Assembly: GCF_000330705.1 (NCBI RefSeq)
Contig: NZ_ANAM01000010.1
Location: 226,007-290,006, forward strand
Direction of reading: 5' to 3'
Origin: Salinicoccus carnicancri Crm
GTDB taxonomy: Bacteria; Bacillota; Bacilli; Staphylococcales; Salinicoccaceae
DNA length: 64,000 nucleotides
Below are positions 58,912-64,000 of the stretch, in pieces. The notes beneath the pieces were generated by a model that was not told the DNA's origin, did no database searches, and worked only from the letters and a program-made list of their open reading frames with translations. Each line of letters opens with the position of its first letter. Position 1 is the stretch's first letter. Made by a program: the position numbers and the translations under genes.

Positions 58912-59632
58912 AGTATACCTCCAGCATCCCTTCTGAATATTTACCGTCAGTATCATATATATAAAAGGGCGGCAGCACATCCACATAGGCCTGGCTGTGA
59001 AATATCGCTTCCACGAGGACGAACATTGCGGTCTCCGCATTTTCATCATTATAAACATACTGCAGCCGCCTGATCCTGAAACCGGCGCCGGCAAGCATGT
59101 TCGCGACCTCCATGCTGCGCTCGGCCCGGTGCACCATATAGAGACGCCCTTTATTCTTCACGAGGAACCGTGCGGCTGCAACCACACCCGCGAGATCGAT
59201 ATGTACTTCGTGCCTTGCAATGCTGTGCGGCCCAAGTTTTTTAAGGGGCTGATTGCTCGTGAAATACGGCGGGTTTACGGTAATGACATCGAATGAGGAA
59301 TGACTGAACATCTCCCTGATCTGCCTGATATCGCCAGTGTGCATCGTTATCTGGCCAGCCTTTTCGTTGAGATCGATGCTCCTTTCCGCCATATCAGCAA
59401 GTTGCGGCTGCAGTTCCACCGCATCGATCGACTTTGCCGTCCTGTGCGATAAAAGCAACGGTATAACGCCGTTACCTGAACATAGATCGATAATTCCCCC
59501 GTCCCTTTTCACAATACGTGTGAAATTGGCAAGCAGAAGCGCGTCGACCGAAAATGAAAATACTTCCCTGCTCTGAATGATCTGCATGGATTCCCTGAAA
59601 AGAGCATCCAGGCGCTCTCCCTCTTTCAACAT
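58904..59632 (-). CDS. tRNA1(Val) (adenine37-N6)-methyltransferase-like protein (YabB/TrmN6)
   Basis: 242 aa; SAM motif [17 protein letters not shown] and the N6-adenine signature VNPPYF. The ATG at 59632 ([12 protein letters not shown]) follows GAGGTGAG by about 6 nt; upstream residues would cross the hairpin in front. The neighbours rsmI and the GIY-YIG gene follow, as in Bacillus. Confidence 0.9.
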   Translation of the reverse strand: MLKEGERLDALFRESMQIIQSREVFSFSVDALLLANFTRIVKRDGGIIDLCSGNGVIPLLLSHRTAKSIDAVELQPQLADMAERSIDLNEKAGQITMHTGDIRQIREMFSHSSFDVITVNPPYFTSNQPLKKLGPHSIARHEVHIDLAGVVAAARFLVKNKGRLYMVHRAERSMEVANMLAGAGFRIRRLQYVYNDENAETAMFVLVEAIFHSQAYVDVLPPFYIYDTDGKYSEGMLEVYYG

Positions 59633-59653
59633 CTTTCTCACCTCAAATAATAA

Positions 59654-59671
59654 AGACGGCCGAAGCCGTCT
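59654..59671 (-). terminator. Hairpin after yabA
   Basis: 7-bp stem AGACGGC / GCCGTCT with the very stable TTCG loop, then TTATTATTT, 2 bp beyond the yabA stop. It may only attenuate, since the next gene starts 22 bp on. Confidence 0.65.
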
Positions 59672-59672
59672 G

Positions 59673-59987
59673 TCACTTACCTCTATGTTCAAGAAATCCC
59701 TGGCAGAACAGGCAGTCCTCGCCATTTCTCAATGTCCCAAAGTGCACGCTGCATACATGGAAACCTTCTTCATAGATGCTGTTCAGTGTATTTCCCTTGA
59801 AAGAGTCCTCTTCCACAGTCTCATCTTCTTCATGGAGCTTTTCATACTTCTCCTTCTCCATATGCAGAGTGACGTTCTCTTCGACAAGACGAACTGCAAG
59901 CTCCTTCAGTGTCTGAAGATCATCATGCATGCTGTTCATATCGGCTTCCATTTTGCTGATGTGCATGAATAAACGCTCACGATCCAT
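59673..59987 (-). CDS. yabA: Replication initiation control protein YabA
   Basis: 104 aa. N-terminal coiled coil (ISKMEADMNSMHDDLQTLKE, and on to about residue 55) for tetramer formation; C-terminal zinc site HVCSVHFG ... DCLFC. Negatively controls DnaA through DnaN. Located between ricT and the methyltransferase gene as in Bacillus. Confidence 0.94.
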   Translation of the reverse strand: MDRERLFMHISKMEADMNSMHDDLQTLKELAVRLVEENVTLHMEKEKYEKLHEEDETVEEDSFKGNTLNSIYEEGFHVCSVHFGTLRNGEDCLFCQGFLEHRGK

Positions 59988-59989
59988 CC

Positions 59990-60796
59990 TTACACCTCTC
60001 CGGCTGCTTCAAGTTCATCGCAGTGGAATTCCCGGATATAATCATCTGTATATTTAACTTTGACGACAAGGTCGAGTATATTCATCCCCACTACAAGACC
60101 GCGGCCGTCGGGCGTATTGATCGTCTGTCCGACATCGGGCATCCGTTCGCGGGCATCCTCGTAGTACTCATCCTCATAGTTGAGGCAGCACATCAGACGG
60201 CCGCATGCACCCGAAATCTTAGTCGGGCTGAGTGAAAGATCCTGGTTTTTTGCCATCTGTATGCTCACTGGGGCAAAATCACCCAGGAACGTGGAGCAGC
60301 AGTGGGCGCGGCCGCATGGACCGATGCCTCCGAGATACTTAGCTTCATCCCGCACACCAATCTGGCGCAACTCGATACGTGTCTTGAACTTGTTAGCCAG
60401 CACACGGACCAGACTTCTGAAATCCACACGTTCATCGGCTGTGAAATTGAAAATCAGCTTTTTGCAGTCCAATGTAAATTTGGCGTTCACCAGATTCATA
60501 TCCAGGTTTTCCACCTCTATGGCAGATTTACAGAATTCCATAGCCTCTTCTGCATTATTTTGGTTTTTATGGAATGCTTCCTCATCCTGATCAGTCGCCG
60601 GACGTAAGAATCTGCCGTCAGGTTCCACTATATTATTTTTGGGAATTTCATAGTTCCCTTTCACGACACGCAGCATCTCCATGCCCCGTTTTGTTTCTGC
60701 AACTATATAATCATCGCGTTCCACCTTCACTGAACTGTTTTCGATATACAAGTTATCAAAATAGTCCAGCTGGGTGGCAGTGATAAGTTCTATCAT
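59990..60796 (-). CDS. ricT: RicT (YaaT), PSP1-domain protein of the RicAFT complex
   Basis: 268 aa. Conserved PSP1 core with Cys pairs GPCGRAHCCSTF and SGACGRLMCCLNYE that hold Fe-S clusters in the Y-complex, which supports mRNA processing with RNase Y. The ATG at 60796 follows AAAGG. Overlaps holB's stop region (TTG 60805 frame lies inside holB). Confidence 0.93.
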   Translation of the reverse strand: MIELITATQLDYFDNLYIENSSVKVERDDYIVAETKRGMEMLRVVKGNYEIPKNNIVEPDGRFLRPATDQDEEAFHKNQNNAEEAMEFCKSAIEVENLDMNLVNAKFTLDCKKLIFNFTADERVDFRSLVRVLANKFKTRIELRQIGVRDEAKYLGGIGPCGRAHCCSTFLGDFAPVSIQMAKNQDLSLSPTKISGACGRLMCCLNYEDEYYEDARERMPDVGQTINTPDGRGLVVGMNILDLVVKVKYTDDYIREFHCDELEAAGEV

Positions 60797-60801
60797 ATTA
60801 T

Positions 60802-61710
60802 TCAACCTTTCGAGCAGATAACCATACTTTCAAATACGAGCAGCGGATGGACATTGGACTGGAGCATCCTGTTTGCTGCCTGGACTTCATCCAACATCAT
60901 GGCAAGCCGCTTTATAGAATTGTTGCCCTGTACCTGTTCATCACCGAATGGCCTGTAGCTTTCAAGTCCCAGTGACGCATGCATAGACTGGCGGACAAAA
61001 CCATCAATCAGCTGGAGCAGCAGCATGTGATCCCTGCGCTCTGTGCATATATCAAGCATCGGCTTGATTTCAATGAGGACCAAAGGATGATTGCCAATCC
61101 ATTTGGATGAAAATCCGGCTGCCGCTTTTCTCAATGTGGAAAAATTCTCTCCGAGGTCCTTCACATGCCGGGCATTAAGTGCCAACACATCAACCGTGTT
61201 CAATTCCGCATCACTCAGCCCTTCCAGAAATCTTGTCCGATCTTCTGTCTCACCCTTTATGTGGATATGCTGGGACCTGGAGTGTATGGTGGGCAAAATA
61301 CTGCTCTTATCTATTGTAAGCAGGATTGCTATTGTCTTTTCCGGTGGTTCTTCAAGAAATTTCAACACGCTGTTCTCTGCCTGGGGTGTCAGTTTCTCAA
61401 ATGCTTCTATTACGTATACTTTATACTCTGATTCGGTCGGTTTCCTGTTCATCCTGCGGACGAGATCTTCAACCGCCTCTTTTTTAATAGACGTTTCATC
61501 CGTACGCAGATAGAAATAATCCGGATGATTACCTTCTGAAACAAGCGTTTCATTACGTTCTGTATCTCCCAGGATACTGAGTGCAAAATACTCACTGTGC
61601 CGTCTCAATGTCTCTATGGCATCGCCTTCGAACATATAGGTGTGGCTGAGTCTGCCGCTCTCAATAATCCGGTCCAGCTGCTGTTTAACGCTGATTGTCC
61701 GGGTATCCAT
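60802..61710 (-). CDS. holB: DNA polymerase III delta' subunit
   Basis: 302-aa clamp-loader subunit. The N-terminal AAA+ domain has degenerate Walker A (MFEGDAIETLRRHSEY instead of GxxGxGK) and no zinc-binding Cys set; KLTPQAENSVLKFLEEPPE and IHSRSQHIHI match delta'. Placed between darA and ricT as usual. A delta' without ATPase function is normal, as it acts in structure. Confidence 0.92.
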   Translation of the reverse strand: MDTRTISVKQQLDRIIESGRLSHTYMFEGDAIETLRRHSEYFALSILGDTERNETLVSEGNHPDYFYLRTDETSIKKEAVEDLVRRMNRKPTESEYKVYVIEAFEKLTPQAENSVLKFLEEPPEKTIAILLTIDKSSILPTIHSRSQHIHIKGETEDRTRFLEGLSDAELNTVDVLALNARHVKDLGENFSTLRKAAAGFSSKWIGNHPLVLIEIKPMLDICTERRDHMLLLQLIDGFVRQSMHASLGLESYRPFGDEQVQGNNSIKRLAMMLDEVQAANRMLQSNVHPLLVFESMVICSKG

Positions 61711-61718
61711 AAAATCAC

Positions 61719-62676
<958 letters not shown>

Positions 62677-62677
<1 letters not shown>

Positions 62678-63945
62678 TAAATTTCCTCATTCTTGTAGTA
62701 TTCTATGTTATGTCCTATACCTTCCATTCTAACATGATTATATATATTATGCGTAATCCTTTTGATATGCTCCCGGCTGAACGTCTCACCCTCATGGATC
62801 ATCGGCACCCCCGGAGGATAAGGCACTATGGTTCGTCTGCATACCCTGCCCAGCAGGTTCTCCACCTCCGTGACGGGTGGGATGCTGCCATCATCTGCGG
62901 GATGGTCTGATTCCAACCTGAGCTCTCCAATGCGTTTTAATAGACTCTCGTACGGATACCTGTCCCCTTTATGGAACAGAGGCAGACACCACAGTACTCC
63001 CTCATCCGAGACCATTTCATGATGGATATGATGCTCTCGTTTCAGGACCTTCGCCAATTCATACGTGGAAAATTGCGGATGGCTGAGCATAATTTTCGCA
63101 GGGTCCGCTTTTTCCGATACGATAATCTCCTCTTTCCTCAATGCTTCAATGAGCTTCATCCGTTTAGTGAAGAAATTTTCAGGTTGATAAGTCTTATAGA
63201 ACTCATGGGCACTTTCAATGGAAAGCATCACCAGATAGGAAGGGCTGGATGTTTCAAACCAGTTTATGTATTTCATCACTTCCCTGTGCACCGATACCGA
63301 CTTTGTAAAGATTACAGAAGCCATCGTCAATGCCGGAAGCATCTTATGATAGGACTGGATTGTAATATCCGATCCGTACACCATCGAGGAGGCAGGAAAA
63401 CCCGGAGCAATATCGAAATGTGCACCGTGCGCCTCGTCCGTAATGACGCGTGCCCCATGTTCATGGGCAAATGAAATAAGCTGCTCTATATCCACCAATT
63501 CTCCTGTATATGCAGGGTAGGTGACGATAAACGTGTCACTGGAATCTGTGTCAAAATCATTTAAATCCACATAAGTAATTTCAGTATAATAGACTCCAGT
63601 CAGCCTAATCGCATGATAAACAGACTTATGTGCATCACCCACAACAATAAATCGGGCCGTCATCTCTTTCATGGAAAAAACAGCAGACAATATACCATTA
63701 GTCGTGCCGTTCACCATCATCTGGGCAGTATAACCCGGATATTTCAAACTGAGGTTCATGTTGATGTCCCTAAGTATGCCCTCCGGTTCATGGAGATCAT
63801 CCAGACCATCAATCTCCGTCATATCAAAACGGGCATCAAGCATTGGAAGGCAGCCGATGGCGTTACTTTTATGGCCCGGCACATGCATAGATATATGAGG
63901 TTTATCATCATTCAGCATCGTTTCAATCATTTCATATAAATTCAT
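62677..63945 (-). CDS. Orn/Lys/Arg decarboxylase-family protein
   Basis: 422-aa PLP enzyme of the group I decarboxylase family, short form without the N-terminal wing. MHVPGHKSNA near residue 20, VNGTTNGILSAVF, the PLP lysine region VYGSDITIQSYHKMLPALTM, and DEAHGAHFDI. The ATG at 63945 (MNLYEMIETM) is chosen on family length; upstream GTG/ATG codons exist to 63975. Found before tmk in staphylococci; its substrate is not established, since a true decarboxylase has not been shown for this locus. Confidence 0.88.
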
Positions 63946-64000
63946 ATTATTCACCACTTCATTTATATATACCACGGTTATCCGAAAGTACCAATAAGAT

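Noticed and set aside
60802..61710. Inactivated clamp-loader gene, because Walker A is missing
   Set aside because: Delta' subunits commonly lack a working P-loop; the rest of the gene is complete and in its conserved place.

Overview
The window is a 64 kb piece of chromosome from a Gram-positive coccus of the Staphylococcaceae. The order mcsA-mcsB-clpC, pdxST/pdxR, lysS-dusB-folKBP-cysK-hslO-ftsH-hpt-tilS, mfd-pth-ctc-prs-glmU-spoVG-ridA-purR-ispE, and veg-rsmA-rnmV-tatD-metG-abrB through to tmk is the conserved Bacilli block near the replication origin, in its staphylococcal arrangement. The base composition (roughly half G+C by eye) and several strongly acidic protein tails suggest a moderately halophilic genus such as Salinicoccus rather than Staphylococcus itself. 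That genus assignment is an inference.

Left part (1-20.4 kb). The ctsR-mcsA-mcsB-clpC protein quality-control operon runs on the minus strand and clpC is cut by the window edge. A nucleoside transporter (nupC), a metallophosphoesterase and a TrpR-like regulator (YerC type) follow. The regulator is divergent from a tightly packed hisZGDCBHAFI(E) operon. Next come two small membrane proteins, a CitMHS-type citrate transporter, and a four-gene membrane-lipid operon (CDP-alcohol phosphotransferase, CdsA-like cytidylyltransferase, PlsC-like acyltransferase, polytopic membrane protein). A three-gene ABC importer of the sulfonate/nitrate/taurine class follows.

Middle (20.4-31 kb). A complete IS3-family element (about 1.68 kb) has inserted into the intrinsic terminator of the ABC importer operon. 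It is flanked by 3-bp direct repeats and split the terminator hairpin into two arms 1.7 kb apart. Beyond it lie pdxT-pdxS with the divergent MocR-type regulator pdxR, eight tRNA genes without rRNA, lysS, dusB, the folate genes folK-folB-folP, and cysK.

Right part (31-64 kb). This is mostly minus-strand housekeeping: hslO, ftsH, hpt, tilS, an S1-domain protein, divIC, rqcP, yabN/mazG, mfd, pth, ctc/rplY, prs, glmU, spoVG, ridA, purR and ispE. An accessory island at about 48.6-52.5 kb interrupts it, with a flavin reductase, a two-gene ABC-2 transporter, a LytTR regulator whose N-terminal half resembles an ABC ATPase lacking its nucleotide-binding motifs, and an NADPH-dependent FMN reductase. 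The conserved block then resumes with veg, rsmA, rnmV, tatD, metG, abrB, rsmI, a GIY-YIG protein, a tRNA N6-methyltransferase, yabA, ricT, holB, darA, tmk and an Orn/Lys/Arg decarboxylase-family gene.

The most interesting items are the LytTR/pseudo-ABC-ATPase regulator beside a real ABC transporter, the lipid operon whose phosphotransferase has Asn at two normally Asp positions, the insertion inside a terminator, and several clear but unassigned operator-like palindromes (yerC/his, citM, pdxR/pdxS, ispE). No CRISPR array, prophage, rRNA gene or plasmid module is visible.
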